Source: Clostridiales bacterium
GTDB lineage: Bacteria > Bacillota > Clostridia > Saccharofermentanales > DTU023
Length of the DNA: 64,000 bases
NCBI GenBank assembly: GCA_004556925.1
Contig: SFFI01000011.1
Coordinates: forward strand, 1-64,000
Reading direction: 5' to 3'
Within the stretch, counting starts at the first letter, position 1, and each line of letters begins with the position of its first letter. Below, one piece after another: positions 35,361 through 44,493 of the stretch. The notes beneath the pieces are model-generated. The model had not been told where the DNA came from. It made no database searches and was given only the letters and a program-made list of their open reading frames with translations. The position numbers and the translations under genes are program-made.

Positions 35361-36908
35361 ATGACAGAAGCACACAAGTCCTATGACGTTCTCATTATTG
35401 GTGCCGGCTTGGCCGGTATTTTTGCAGCCTGGGAAATTGCGGGCCAGCGCCCTGACTTGAAAGTCGCGGTCTTTGACCAGGGTAAGGCGGTGAGACAGAG
35501 GGTCTGCCCCATTGTGACCGGGCAGGTTTCTCAATGTATCCACTGCCCAATTTGTGCCATTATGCGGGGCTTTGGCGGCGCGGGTGCCTACTCCGATGGT
35601 AAGTTTAACTTTACCACGGAGTTTGGCGGTTGGCTGACGGACTACCTGCCCGAGCAAAAGGTTATGGACTTGATCAATGAAGTGGATGCCACCAACCAAA
35701 AGCTGGGTGCTAAAGAGGCTTATCATTCGACCTCTGGACCGGAAGCAGAAGCTATCCGCCAGAAGGCCTTGGGCTTAGATATTCACCTACTTAATGCCCG
35801 GTGTAAGCATTTGGGTACCGACCAAAATCGGGCCATCTTGGAGCGGATGAACGATTGGCTGGATGAACACGTGGACTTGATTACTGAGTGTGAGGTCCAG
35901 GAGATCCGGCCTATCTACCAGGGCAAGCTTCAGGTCCTGCCGGCAGGGAAGACAAGGGCTGCTATGAACAGCCCTGAGGATTTGCGTCGTATCTACAAGG
36001 ACTCAGACTCCCAGCAAGATCGGATCCATAGGCCTAAGTGTGATCAGGCCTTCCCGGACCAGCCTGCCGTGGACTATTTTGAGCTTGTGACCAGCAAGGG
36101 CACATATCAAGCCCCTAGGCTGATCGCCGCGCCCGGCCGGGCCGGCGCGGAATGGTTTGCGGACCAGTGCCGCAAGCTGGGCCTGCCCCTCCACAATAAC
36201 CAGGTTGATATTGGCGTGCGGGTGGAGTTGCCTGCCCTGGTCTTTAAGGATATTACAGACGCCATGTACGAGGCCAAGCTCAAATACCAAACCAAGCTGT
36301 ATCGGGATATTGTCCGAACCTTCTGTATGAACCCCTATGGTTACGTGGTGGCGGAAAATACTGATGGGATTATTACGGTCAATGGCCACTCGTATGAGGA
36401 CCCCGCCCTATCCTCTGACAACACAAACTTTGCCCTTTTAGTTTCTAATCGCTTTACGGAACCCTTTAATGAGCCCTATAAGTATGGTAAGGCCATTGCC
36501 TCGCTCTCCAATATGCTGGGCGGTGGGGTGCTCCTGCAGCGCCTGGGCGACCTGGAAGATGGTCGCCGAACGACCTTCCACCGTATGGAGAAATCCTTTG
36601 TCAAGCCGACTTTAGATGCAACTCCGGGGGATCTTAGCCTGGTCTTGCCCAAACGGCATATCGACAATATTGTAGAAATGCTCCATGTCTTGGACAAGCT
36701 GGCCCCGGGCACGGCTAACTCCGATACCCTCCTGTACGGCGTAGAGGTAAAGTTTTACTCTGCCCGCCTGGAGCTAAGCTCCAACTTTGAGACGCGGTTT
36801 CCCGGTTTCTATTCCATTGGCGATGGAGCGGGGATTACCCGAGGCCTGTCCCAGGCCGGGGCCTCCGGCCTACATGCTGCCCGGGCAGTTTTAGCCAGCC
36901 TGGCCTAG
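35361..36908 (+). CDS. FAD-dependent oxidoreductase (COG2509-like)
   Basis: An N-terminal Rossmann dinucleotide-binding motif (LIIGAGLAGIFAAWE) is followed by a glutamate/aspartate-ending strand (VAVFDQG). A Cys-rich stretch CPIVTGQVSQCIHCPIC and GFGGAGAYSDGK are conserved in the uncharacterised FAD dehydrogenases of this group. The C-terminal GDGAGITRGLSQAGASG closes the FAD site. The protein has 515 residues. It is a single gene on the + strand between two - strand operons. The electron donor and substrate are unknown. Confidence 0.88.
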   Translation: MTEAHKSYDVLIIGAGLAGIFAAWEIAGQRPDLKVAVFDQGKAVRQRVCPIVTGQVSQCIHCPICAIMRGFGGAGAYSDGKFNFTTEFGGWLTDYLPEQKVMDLINEVDATNQKLGAKEAYHSTSGPEAEAIRQKALGLDIHLLNARCKHLGTDQNRAILERMNDWLDEHVDLITECEVQEIRPIYQGKLQVLPAGKTRAAMNSPEDLRRIYKDSDSQQDRIHRPKCDQAFPDQPAVDYFELVTSKGTYQAPRLIAAPGRAGAEWFADQCRKLGLPLHNNQVDIGVRVELPALVFKDITDAMYEAKLKYQTKLYRDIVRTFCMNPYGYVVAENTDGIITVNGHSYEDPALSSDNTNFALLVSNRFTEPFNEPYKYGKAIASLSNMLGGGVLLQRLGDLEDGRRTTFHRMEKSFVKPTLDATPGDLSLVLPKRHIDNIVEMLHVLDKLAPGTANSDTLLYGVEVKFYSARLELSSNFETRFPGFYSIGDGAGITRGLSQAGASGLHAARAVLASLA

Positions 36909-36959
36909 ACAACTTGCCTAGAACAAGCCTGGCATTTTTCCTGGCTTAAGCTACTTGGC

Positions 36960-38723
36960 CTAGGCCTCTGGCTCCACATAGCCTGTGATCCGGTCAAAGC
37001 CATCCAGCCATTGGGGATTGGACACAGCAAAGGTGTAATTCAGGACTAAAACATCCTGAATATCCTTATCCTCAATAAAGGCTTGCAGGTCGTCCGTAAA
37101 CTGGCGGGGGTCTACTACATATATGTCTTCGTACTGGTCCACCAGATAGGGGATAAAACCATTGCCAAAGGAGTCTTTGACGACCAGGATGGACTTGCCG
37201 TTTTCCAGGCTGGATTTGATATGGCCCAGGGCCACATCTCCTCCCAGATAGAGCATATATTGGTTTTCGTTGTAAACATTGTAGGCCAGGAAGGTACCAG
37301 GATAGCCCTCGGACATGCTGGCATCTTCATAGTAGGTGTATTCTGCCTCGTGTAAGGGTTGGAAGATTTCTGCCTGGTCTTCAGAGCCTAGGAGCAGGGG
37401 AGACTTATCGGTGTAGCCGTAGAGAGAGCCCAAGAAGGTCCCTTCAGGCCTTGTCAGCTCGTAATCGGACAGGGCAGGTGCCTCCAGGTCCAAGCTATCA
37501 CAGAAGGCCTTATAGGCGTAATAGGCCCCGCGGCCATTCCAGTGGTGGTCGGTCCGGAAGTAGATATATTCATCCAGGTGGGCGGCCAGCTCAGAATAGG
37601 CGTCCACTTTAAAAATATCAGGATCTTCGTGTTTATAGATATTCGTGATGGCTGCGAAGTTGGAATAGTTGCCGGATCGCAGCTCATCTGTTCCATAAAA
37701 GGCAATAGCCGTAGGCGCTACCAGGCTGATCACACGGCGGTTTTCCGGGAGGACCTGGCGCAGATGGTTAAGGCGCTGGGCATAATACGTGGTGTATTCC
37801 TCTGAATAGTAGTGGATCTCCATGGCCTGGCCCTTGATGATTACGATGTTGGAGGTCTCCAGATCCAGATTAGCCTGGTTACTGAGCTTAACCTCCGTCT
37901 CCTTGATTTCGCGGTCGGCCTTGGGGCCTTGAGCTTCTGTAGCCACAGGCTCTGTGACCTCAGCCTCGGCAGTCTCCTTGGGCTCGCTCTCCAGGGGGTG
38001 TTCTACCCCGCCTTGGCCTCCACCATCCTTCTGGGCTGTAATGAGGTGAACCTGGTCCTCGCCGCCGGGCGCGAAATTGACTAGGGCCTTCATGGTGCGG
38101 TTAAGGTCTAAGAGCTGTTCGCGAAAGGGGAATTGGTCAGCGTAGTAGGCATCTACATCTGCATTAAATTTGCCCTGGAAGAAGTCTTCCCAAGTAAAGA
38201 CTGGCCTTTGGGCCAGGCTGCGCTGCTCGGCCTGAGATATGTCTTCTGTGGGCCAAAAGATAAAGAGCAGCCCCATCACCAGCAGGGGTAAAAGGAAGAT
38301 TAAAAAGAGGAGCTGGTCGTATTTCAAGGCCTGGTAGGCTGGACTCAAGACTTGTTTTGTGCCCGCTTGCTTTGCCTTCTGGCGGCCAGGGACAAAGGGC
38401 TGAGCCCCCGGCCTTGTAGGACGGGCAGATGGCTGGTGGGGCAGGGGTCCAGGTCTGGAGCCAGGGTGCCTCGGCTGGCCAGCTAACTGGCCCGGCTGGG
38501 GCCTGGCTTGCGCTTGCCTAGCCTGGGCTAGGGGCGGCTGGCCTTGGGGCCTAGCTTGAGGACGCGGTACAGGTCGACCCTGCTGTCTCCCTTGAGGACT
38601 GGTAGCCGGCTTTCCGGCTCCAGGCGCAGGCCTGGGTTGGCTGGACTGTTTAGATGTGGACCTGGGGCCAGAAGCTTGGGGCTGGGGTAGATTATGTAGC
38701 TTGTGTGATGCGTGACGTGGCAT
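36960..38723 (-). CDS. DHHW-family O-acyltransferase partner (AlgX/AlgJ-like)
   Basis: The first 130 residues are a cytoplasmic tail rich in Pro, Gln, Arg and Gly. A single helix (LLFLIFLLPLLVMGLLFIF) then anchors an extracellular SGNH-like hydrolase domain. The DHHW motif lies in FRTDHHWNGRGAYY and the probable nucleophile in VVKDSFGNGF, as in AlgX, AlgJ and the Gram-positive DHHW proteins. These enzymes transfer acyl groups to extracellular polysaccharides together with an MBOAT protein, and that gene is directly upstream (10 bases). The ATG follows TAGGAG. The acceptor polymer is unknown. Confidence 0.88.
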   Translation of the reverse strand: MPRHASHKLHNLPQPQASGPRSTSKQSSQPRPAPGAGKPATSPQGRQQGRPVPRPQARPQGQPPLAQARQAQARPQPGQLAGQPRHPGSRPGPLPHQPSARPTRPGAQPFVPGRQKAKQAGTKQVLSPAYQALKYDQLLFLIFLLPLLVMGLLFIFWPTEDISQAEQRSLAQRPVFTWEDFFQGKFNADVDAYYADQFPFREQLLDLNRTMKALVNFAPGGEDQVHLITAQKDGGGQGGVEHPLESEPKETAEAEVTEPVATEAQGPKADREIKETEVKLSNQANLDLETSNIVIIKGQAMEIHYYSEEYTTYYAQRLNHLRQVLPENRRVISLVAPTAIAFYGTDELRSGNYSNFAAITNIYKHEDPDIFKVDAYSELAAHLDEYIYFRTDHHWNGRGAYYAYKAFCDSLDLEAPALSDYELTRPEGTFLGSLYGYTDKSPLLLGSEDQAEIFQPLHEAEYTYYEDASMSEGYPGTFLAYNVYNENQYMLYLGGDVALGHIKSSLENGKSILVVKDSFGNGFIPYLVDQYEDIYVVDPRQFTDDLQAFIEDKDIQDVLVLNYTFAVSNPQWLDGFDRITGYVEPEA

Positions 38724-38733
38724 GGTTTAGCTC

Positions 38734-40161
38734 CTAGAAACGGAAATAAAGGAAGGGGTTATAGCTGGCGCCCGCCAGGGAGGCCGTGGAGAGGAGGAGC
38801 AGCCCCAGGATCTGGACCAGGTTGGCCGCAAAATAGTAAGGGGAGGCATGGACCTCCAGCTCTGAATACTTGCGGTTGACCCGGTCTTTAAGCCTAGGCA
38901 GGATAGGCAGGCTGCCCAGGAGGGCCAGGAGCAGGAAAAAGAGGTTTTGCCGCAGCAAAACCCGGCCTTCCAAGTTGACAAAAGGCCCATCCACGGCAAA
39001 CAGCCGGCCTAGGAAAAGGGCGAGTTTGCTTAAATCTGTAAAGTAAAAGAGTGCCCAGCCAAAGAGGGTTACGGGGACCATATAGAGGTAGCCTAGCAAA
39101 CGGGGCGCTCTTTCTAGGACGGAGAGGAGGAAGGTCTTCTCTAAAATTAGGAAAAGAAGATAGTAGAGTCCCCAGAAGATAAAATTCCAGGAGGCGCCGT
39201 GCCAAAAGCCCGTGAGGAACCAAACGATGAACAGATTCAGCATCTGGTGGCGGCGGTTACCCCCTAAGGGAATATAGACATAGTCCCGGAAAAAGCTGGA
39301 TAGGGAGATATGCCAGCGGCGCCAAAAATCGGTCACAGACCGGGAGCTGTAAGGGTAATTGAAGTTCTCCGGAAAGTGGAAGCCAAAAATCCGCCCCAGG
39401 CCTATGGCCATATCGGAATAGGCAGAGAAGTCGTAGTAGATTTGAAAAGTGTAGGCGATCAGGCCGATGAGGGCCTCCAGGCCTGAAAGCTGGCCCAGAC
39501 GGCTGGACCCAATACTTTGTTCCACTAGGCTGCCGGCATAGTTGGCTATGAGACATTTTTTGGCCAGGCCTGCGACAAAACGTCTGGCCCCCAAAGCCCG
39601 ATCCTTGGCAGAGGGGTGGCGGTCCGTCATGGCCTGTTCAATATCTGTATAGCGTACGATGGGGCCGGCAATCAGCTGGGGGAAGAAGGACTCATAGAGG
39701 AGAAAATAGTCTAAGCGCTTTTGGACTCGGCAGTTTCCCCAGTAGAGATCCACAATATAGGAGATGATTTGGAAGGTGTAGAAGGAAATACCGATGGGCA
39801 GGGTAAAGTTCGGCAGGGGGATAGCAGAGCCCAAAAGGGCGTTAAGATTTTCAATAAAAAAGTCCGAGTATTTGAAGACTAGGAGAGGGATGAGTGCAGA
39901 CATAATCCCTAGGATCAGGAAAAGCTTGCGGGACTTTTGTTCGCGGTCTGGGCGGCAGGCCGCCATGAGCCGGCCAAAGAGATAGACCAGGCAGCCAGAA
40001 ATCAAAAGCTGAATCACCCAGAAAGGCTCCCCCCAGGCATAAAAGAAGAGGGAAAAAATCAAGAGCACGGTGTTTTTGTGCTCTATTTTTTTGACTAAGT
40101 GGTAAATAATCAGACAGAGGGGCAGGAAGGCGTAGAGGAAGAATAGACTGGAAAAAACCAT
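38734..40161 (-). CDS. MBOAT family O-acyltransferase (AlgI/DltB-like)
   Basis: This polytopic membrane protein has about ten helices and 475 residues. Family features are PQLIAGPIVRY, the NYPYSSRSVTDFWRRWHISL motif, FRDYVYIPLGGNR and the catalytic histidine in FWHGASWNF. It should pass acyl groups from a cytoplasmic donor across the membrane to its partner, the DHHW protein encoded next. A DltB role is unlikely because no dltA, dltC or dltD is present. AAGGAG precedes the ATG. Confidence 0.93.
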   Translation of the reverse strand: MVFSSLFFLYAFLPLCLIIYHLVKKIEHKNTVLLIFSLFFYAWGEPFWVIQLLISGCLVYLFGRLMAACRPDREQKSRKLFLILGIMSALIPLLVFKYSDFFIENLNALLGSAIPLPNFTLPIGISFYTFQIISYIVDLYWGNCRVQKRLDYFLLYESFFPQLIAGPIVRYTDIEQAMTDRHPSAKDRALGARRFVAGLAKKCLIANYAGSLVEQSIGSSRLGQLSGLEALIGLIAYTFQIYYDFSAYSDMAIGLGRIFGFHFPENFNYPYSSRSVTDFWRRWHISLSSFFRDYVYIPLGGNRRHQMLNLFIVWFLTGFWHGASWNFIFWGLYYLLFLILEKTFLLSVLERAPRLLGYLYMVPVTLFGWALFYFTDLSKLALFLGRLFAVDGPFVNLEGRVLLRQNLFFLLLALLGSLPILPRLKDRVNRKYSELEVHASPYYFAANLVQILGLLLLSTASLAGASYNPFLYFRF

Positions 40162-40354
40162 AAGCCGCTCCTTGGGAAAGATTTGCTAGGGCTGAACCCG
40201 GTAGGGTCAGAGGCTCTCCACTCGTAAATAAGCGGGAAAGCTATCCAAGTGAAAGGATTTTTCCCCTATCAGCTCTAGGTATTTTAAGGGCCAAAGGCCG
40301 ATTCTTCAAGTTAAATCACTATTACTAGCGGCTTTTACGATCAGAAGCCCTGGC

Positions 40355-41638
40355 CTATTTTAGTAATTTACGGTACAGCTTGAGTCCCCACATGGCCAGC
40401 TTGTAAAGGAAGGGCTTGGCGGCAAAGTCATATTCTCCTGCGGTTTCTTCGATCACAGGATCGAAGTGGGACTTGAACACGGTCAGGCCATCGTCAAAGC
40501 TACCCTCCAGACCGCCAAAATTGTAACGGTCTGCTCCTTGGGCAAAGGCCCAGCGGATACCCCTGGTATAAAGCTTCCACATGGCCGGGATGCGGGCAAA
40601 ACGCTCATCTGAAGCCGCATAAGGCATCTCGGCAGCCCTGCCGTAGCAGATGGCTAAGATGCCAGCCTGGTACTTTTCCTGGGCCTCAGCGGTGGTCAGG
40701 CTAGCCCCTAATTCCTGGTAAAAGGCGAGGTCTTTGTCTCGTGAGACTAGCTGCTCCTCTAGCTGCTTGATTTTTTTGGGGGCAGTATCACCAAGCACCT
40801 GGATTTGTTTTTCCAGGTCGGTCTTGGCCTGCACCGTGCGGGCCTTAGCTTGTGGCAGGTCAAAGGAGGCAAGGGACAGAAGGGCCTCCTCGCCATAGGC
40901 GTCTAAAATTCTTTGAAAATACGCCTGGTCCCTGAGGCGGATGCCCTGCCGTTCTTCCGTGAGCTTGATCAACCTGGCAAAGGGTTCCAAGCCCTGGGTC
41001 CCCAGGTCTTGGGCCTCCACGAAATAACGGTCATTCAATTTGAGATTGTAGCGGATCTTGCCCTTGGGCGGCTCCTCCCAGTTTTCCTTGCGTACCAGGG
41101 CTTGAAAGCGGGGTTGGATGGTTGACCCCATATCCAGACTCAAGGGCCGGTGCTTAAATCCCGCCTGACTAAAGCTTTGGGTCAGTGCCTCTAGATTAAA
41201 GCGCTCTTGAGCCGCCCCGTTTTGAAAGTCCTTGATGGAGCCTTCACGAATGGGGCAGGGGGGGTGTACACGGACAAATAGGGCTTTTTGAGCCTTGGCC
41301 AAGTCTGCCAGACCCTGCAAAAAAGCCCGGAGAATATCTGGCTGGCGGTAGTCCAAGAGAGGTCCGTGGGGGAGGTACCAAAAGGCTAGGCCCAGGGCCA
41401 GGGGGCGGCGGAGGATCTGCCCTGCAGCCACTAAGCGTCCTTGACCGTCACGCAGGCCGACCCGGAGGGGAAGCCATTCTGCCTTGACCTGAGCCCAGGG
41501 TAGGGACTGGAGGATATTGGCAAATTCTTGCTGGCGGGCAAATTGGTCAAATTCGGCTGGTGATAAGTGGGACTCAAAAGTGTAGGGGCCAGACCTAGCT
41601 GGGGTGTGGCTGACATGGGGGGCGTTGGTTTCTGTCAT
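40355..41638 (-). CDS. FemA/FemX-type aminoacyltransferase
   Basis: FemABX proteins add amino acids from charged tRNA to the lipid II stem peptide. The sequence has the double GNAT-like layout: LQSLPWAQVKAEW near the N-terminus, YLPHGPLLDYRQP, NLKLNDRYFVEAQDLG, then an internal coiled coil (about 265-310) with alternating charged residues. The C-terminal FGGLEGSFDDGLTVFKSHFDP is the FemX-type signature. It has 427 residues. It is separated from the MBOAT gene by 190 bases in which I see no gene, only minor complementary words. It links to wall cross-bridge synthesis; which amino acid is added is unknown. Confidence 0.9.
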   Translation of the reverse strand: MTETNAPHVSHTPARSGPYTFESHLSPAEFDQFARQQEFANILQSLPWAQVKAEWLPLRVGLRDGQGRLVAAGQILRRPLALGLAFWYLPHGPLLDYRQPDILRAFLQGLADLAKAQKALFVRVHPPCPIREGSIKDFQNGAAQERFNLEALTQSFSQAGFKHRPLSLDMGSTIQPRFQALVRKENWEEPPKGKIRYNLKLNDRYFVEAQDLGTQGLEPFARLIKLTEERQGIRLRDQAYFQRILDAYGEEALLSLASFDLPQAKARTVQAKTDLEKQIQVLGDTAPKKIKQLEEQLVSRDKDLAFYQELGASLTTAEAQEKYQAGILAICYGRAAEMPYAASDERFARIPAMWKLYTRGIRWAFAQGADRYNFGGLEGSFDDGLTVFKSHFDPVIEETAGEYDFAAKPFLYKLAMWGLKLYRKLLK

Positions 41639-41681
41639 AAAGGATCTTTCTATTGCACTTCGAAAAGGCTAAGCGTCTATT

Positions 41682-41730
41682 TTACCGGGATCTGGCTATG
41701 TTTCTTTACCGGGGTCTGGCTATGTTTTCT
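41682..41730 (-). repeat. Duplicated 3' end of ispE including the stop codon
   Basis: On the - strand GAAAACATAGCCAGACCC plus CGGTAA closes the ispE frame, with its stop at 41708-41706. It is followed at once by AGAAACATAGCCAGATCC plus CGGTAA, whose stop is at 41684-41682. The period is 24 bases, so a read-through product would repeat the last residues (NIARPR, then NIARSR). Confidence 0.85.
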
Positions 41731-42650
41731 GCGGCCCAAAGCTGACAGGAGGGAAAGGCCTGTTGAAGCTTTTTATACCAGGATTTTTGTTCCAGGACGT
41801 GGCCATAGGCTGCAAATACAGTGGGTCCAGACCCGCTTAAGGCGACCTGGCTGGCCGGACTGGTCTCTAAGTAGTCAAGAAGGTCCTGAATGAGGGGGTA
41901 ACGAGCGGCCTGGAGGGCCTGAAAATCGTTTTGAAAGGGAGCGGTGACAGACCAGATATGGTGGGCCGGCCGGAGTTCTGGGGGCTGGGGATTTGCCTCG
42001 TCCCAAGCCTTAAAGGCCTCTCCGGTGGAAATATCCAAGGGTGGTTTGACCAAAACATAGTAAGTTTTTGCCAGGTCCGGCAAGGGGTTTACGACCTCTC
42101 CATAGCCTGTGACCTGAGCAAAGCCTTGAGTTAAGAAAAAGGGGACATCTGACCCCAGGCCCAAGGCTAAATCAAGCAGGTCTTGCGGACCTAACTGGGC
42201 CGTGGGAAAGAGGTTTTGCAGGGCTAAAAGGCCTGCCGCGGCATCCGAGGACCCGCCGCCTAAGCCCGCTTGACAGGGAATATTTTTCTCCAGATGGACT
42301 TGCAAGCGGGCAGATAGGCCAGCTTGTTGCAACCAACGCTCTAAGGCAAGGTAGAGCAGATTGGTCCTATCGGTTGCAAGTGAGGGGTCGGAGCAAGTGA
42401 GGCTAATTTCCACTTGAGCCTTATCGGAGGCGGGAGGGGTACAGTTTCCTGTGTTATGGGGCCTGCCTTCGGCGAAGTGGCTGTTCAGGACCGACAGACT
42501 GATCTCGTCGTAGAGGGAGATAGTCTGCATGTAAGAGGCCAGCTGGTGGAGACCAGCTGGCCCAGCAGGGCCAATGCGCAGACTTAAATTGATCTTGGCG
42601 GGGGCCAAGATCTTAACTTCTTGAGCAAGATCTACAAGCGGTTTATCCAT
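41706..42650 (-). CDS. ispE: 4-diphosphocytidyl-2-C-methyl-D-erythritol kinase
   Basis: This is a GHMP kinase of the non-mevalonate isoprenoid pathway. The substrate motif APAKINLSLRIG opens the protein, and the ATP-binding loop is PCQAGLGGGSSDAAAGL. The C-terminal VALSGSGPTVFAAYG is the third GHMP motif. It has 314 residues, slightly long because of an insert after residue 65. There is no strong ribosome-binding site upstream of ATG 42650. No other mep-pathway gene is nearby. Confidence 0.95.
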   Translation of the reverse strand: MDKPLVDLAQEVKILAPAKINLSLRIGPAGPAGLHQLASYMQTISLYDEISLSVLNSHFAEGRPHNTGNCTPPASDKAQVEISLTCSDPSLATDRTNLLYLALERWLQQAGLSARLQVHLEKNIPCQAGLGGGSSDAAAGLLALQNLFPTAQLGPQDLLDLALGLGSDVPFFLTQGFAQVTGYGEVVNPLPDLAKTYYVLVKPPLDISTGEAFKAWDEANPQPPELRPAHHIWSVTAPFQNDFQALQAARYPLIQDLLDYLETSPASQVALSGSGPTVFAAYGHVLEQKSWYKKLQQAFPSCQLWAAENIARPR

Positions 42651-42777
42651 AGGGTTAATCTTACCACGCCTCCCCGGGAAATTCCCTGCTTTACCCTAGC
42701 TAGGAGAGGCTGGGGGAATCGGTTGCTGGCAGGGTCCCAAGCGTGCGCAGGTGATTGTGCTAGCAGGAGTAGACCTG

Positions 42778-42814
42778 CAGACAAAGAGGGCTGCTCCAAG
42801 TGGAGCAGCCCTCT
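42778..42814 (-). terminator. Intrinsic terminator after pcp
   Basis: A perfect 13-base stem (AGAGGGCTGCTCC at 42785-42797 and its complement at 42802-42814) with a four-base loop is followed on the - strand by TTTGT. It would end the DUF969-DUF979-pcp transcript. Confidence 0.8.
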
Positions 42815-42879
42815 CATGACCATTTTCTGCTTAAGGGTAAGCTTTGCTAGCCTGCCCTTAAAGGGGCTAGGAATAGAGT

Positions 42880-43521
42880 CTAGAACTCCCTGCCCCCTGT
42901 TACCTTCAGGTCCTCTTTATGGTCCACGATAGCCTTGAGTGCGGCTTGAATGCCGCGGGCAATATCTGTTAAGGCCATGGCTGGGGTATTGGGCCTGGCC
43001 ACTACCTGTTCAGGAATAAAGGGGACGTGCATAAAGCCACCCCGAGCTTGGGGGAACTCCTTAGCAAGGGTGTACAGGACCCCATACATGAGGTGGTTGC
43101 ACACAAAGGTACCAGCGGTGTTGGATACGGCAGCAGGCAGTCCTGCTTCCTTGATGTATTCCACCATGGCCTTTATAGGCAGGTTGGAGAAATAGGCAGG
43201 CGCTCCGTCGGAGAAGACAGGTACGTCCACGGGCTGGTTGCCCTCATTGTCCTTGATACGGGCGTCATCTAGGTTGATGGCTACGCGCTCAGGTGTCAGG
43301 GCATAGCGGCCGCCGGCCTGGCCGATGCAGAGCACGACGTCTGGTTTGTGCTGGCGGATAGCAGCTTGGACCGTTTCGATAGACTTGTGAAAGACGGTGG
43401 GAACTTCCAGCTTGATGACCTCGGCGTCAATTTTGTTGGTGTCAACGATTTTGACCGCTTCCAGAGCGGGGTTGACCTTATCTTCGCCAAAGGGATCAAA
43501 AGCAGTTAAGAGAATTTTCAT
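42880..43521 (-). CDS. pcp: Pyrrolidone-carboxylate peptidase (pyroglutamyl peptidase I)
   Basis: This cysteine peptidase removes N-terminal pyroglutamate. The triad is intact: Glu78 in TPERVAIN, Cys141 in AGTFVCNHLMYG and His165 in GGFMHVPF, each offset by three from the Bacillus amyloliquefaciens enzyme. It has 213 residues and starts MKILLTAFDPFG. It is the last gene of an operon with two membrane proteins of the DUF969 and DUF979 families, an association known in other Bacillota. This suggests that the membrane pair imports pyroglutamyl peptides or exports the product. Confidence 0.96.
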   Translation of the reverse strand: MKILLTAFDPFGEDKVNPALEAVKIVDTNKIDAEVIKLEVPTVFHKSIETVQAAIRQHKPDVVLCIGQAGGRYALTPERVAINLDDARIKDNEGNQPVDVPVFSDGAPAYFSNLPIKAMVEYIKEAGLPAAVSNTAGTFVCNHLMYGVLYTLAKEFPQARGGFMHVPFIPEQVVARPNTPAMALTDIARGIQAALKAIVDHKEDLKVTGGREF

Positions 43522-43545
43522 GACATTCCTTTCTAGGGTGTGGCT

Positions 43546-44481
43546 TTAGAAAGCCAAGAAATAAACCAAGAGAATGTGGATAATCAGCATGCAGAGGGCA
43601 AAGGGCACTTGTGCCTTGATGATGGCATTTTGGTCCTTAGTTTCCAGCAAGGCTGCGGGCATAATATTGAAGTTAGCGGCCATGGGGGTTACCAGGGTTC
43701 CACAATAACCAGCTGTTAAGCCCAGGGCACCTACGATGGCGGGATTAGCACCCTGCATAACCAGGAAGGGGATGCCAATACCAACGGTGATCACGGAGAA
43801 GGCGGCAAAGCCGTTGCCCATGATGATGGTGAAGAGGGCCATACCAATGCAGTAGACCGCAGAGGCCACAAATTTGGCGCCTTCGGGGATGACGGAAGAC
43901 ACACCAGAAGAGATCACTTCACCAACGCCAGCGGCGGTAAAGACTGCGCCCAAGGCCGTCAGCAATTGGGGCAGGATACCGGTGGTGCTAACATTGTCCA
44001 TGAGGCGGACGCCTTCGGTCGCGGCCTGGCTGACCTTAGCCTTGGTAATCAAGAGGGCAACAATTAAGCCGGCCAAACCTGAGAAGCCCAAGACTACTGC
44101 ACCGGCCATTTTGGGCAGGAAGCTGGCTAAGAGGACAGCGGCTAAGGCCAGGGTTAAAGCAGGCAGGAAGATCTTATAACCAATCTTGTCGGCATTTCTG
44201 CGGGTTTCTTCTTCCTTGAGGGCCTTGCCTTCGCCCCGGACAACACCCTTAATCCCGGTGAGAATAGCCAAAATGACAATCGCGATACCCGTTACCATAC
44301 CGTCCACATGGGGACCAACGGCAAAGGTGAAGGCCAGAATAAGCCAGAAAGCCAGGGTGGTTTTCTTCTTGGTGGAATCTGAAATGGTCTTGTAGGCATT
44401 GATGCCCACCAGGACAAAAATGATGGCGATAAGAACGTAGAAAACTTCGCCAGCAACTGTGTTAAATTGTTTCCAATCCAT
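43546..44481 (-). CDS. DUF979 family membrane protein
   Basis: It has 311 residues and about nine hydrophobic helices, with few charged residues in the membrane part. VFYVLIAIIFVLVGINAYKT opens the protein. The TTGILPQLLTALGAVFTAAGVGEVISSGVSS region near residue 165 resembles the re-entrant segments of ion-coupled transporters. Function is not established. It lies 13 bases from DUF969 and 24 bases from pcp, so all three are one transcript. Confidence 0.9.
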   Translation of the reverse strand: MDWKQFNTVAGEVFYVLIAIIFVLVGINAYKTISDSTKKKTTLAFWLILAFTFAVGPHVDGMVTGIAIVILAILTGIKGVVRGEGKALKEEETRRNADKIGYKIFLPALTLALAAVLLASFLPKMAGAVVLGFSGLAGLIVALLITKAKVSQAATEGVRLMDNVSTTGILPQLLTALGAVFTAAGVGEVISSGVSSVIPEGAKFVASAVYCIGMALFTIIMGNGFAAFSVITVGIGIPFLVMQGANPAIVGALGLTAGYCGTLVTPMAANFNIMPAALLETKDQNAIIKAQVPFALCMLIIHILLVYFLAF

Positions 44482-44493
44482 GGTCTCTACCTC

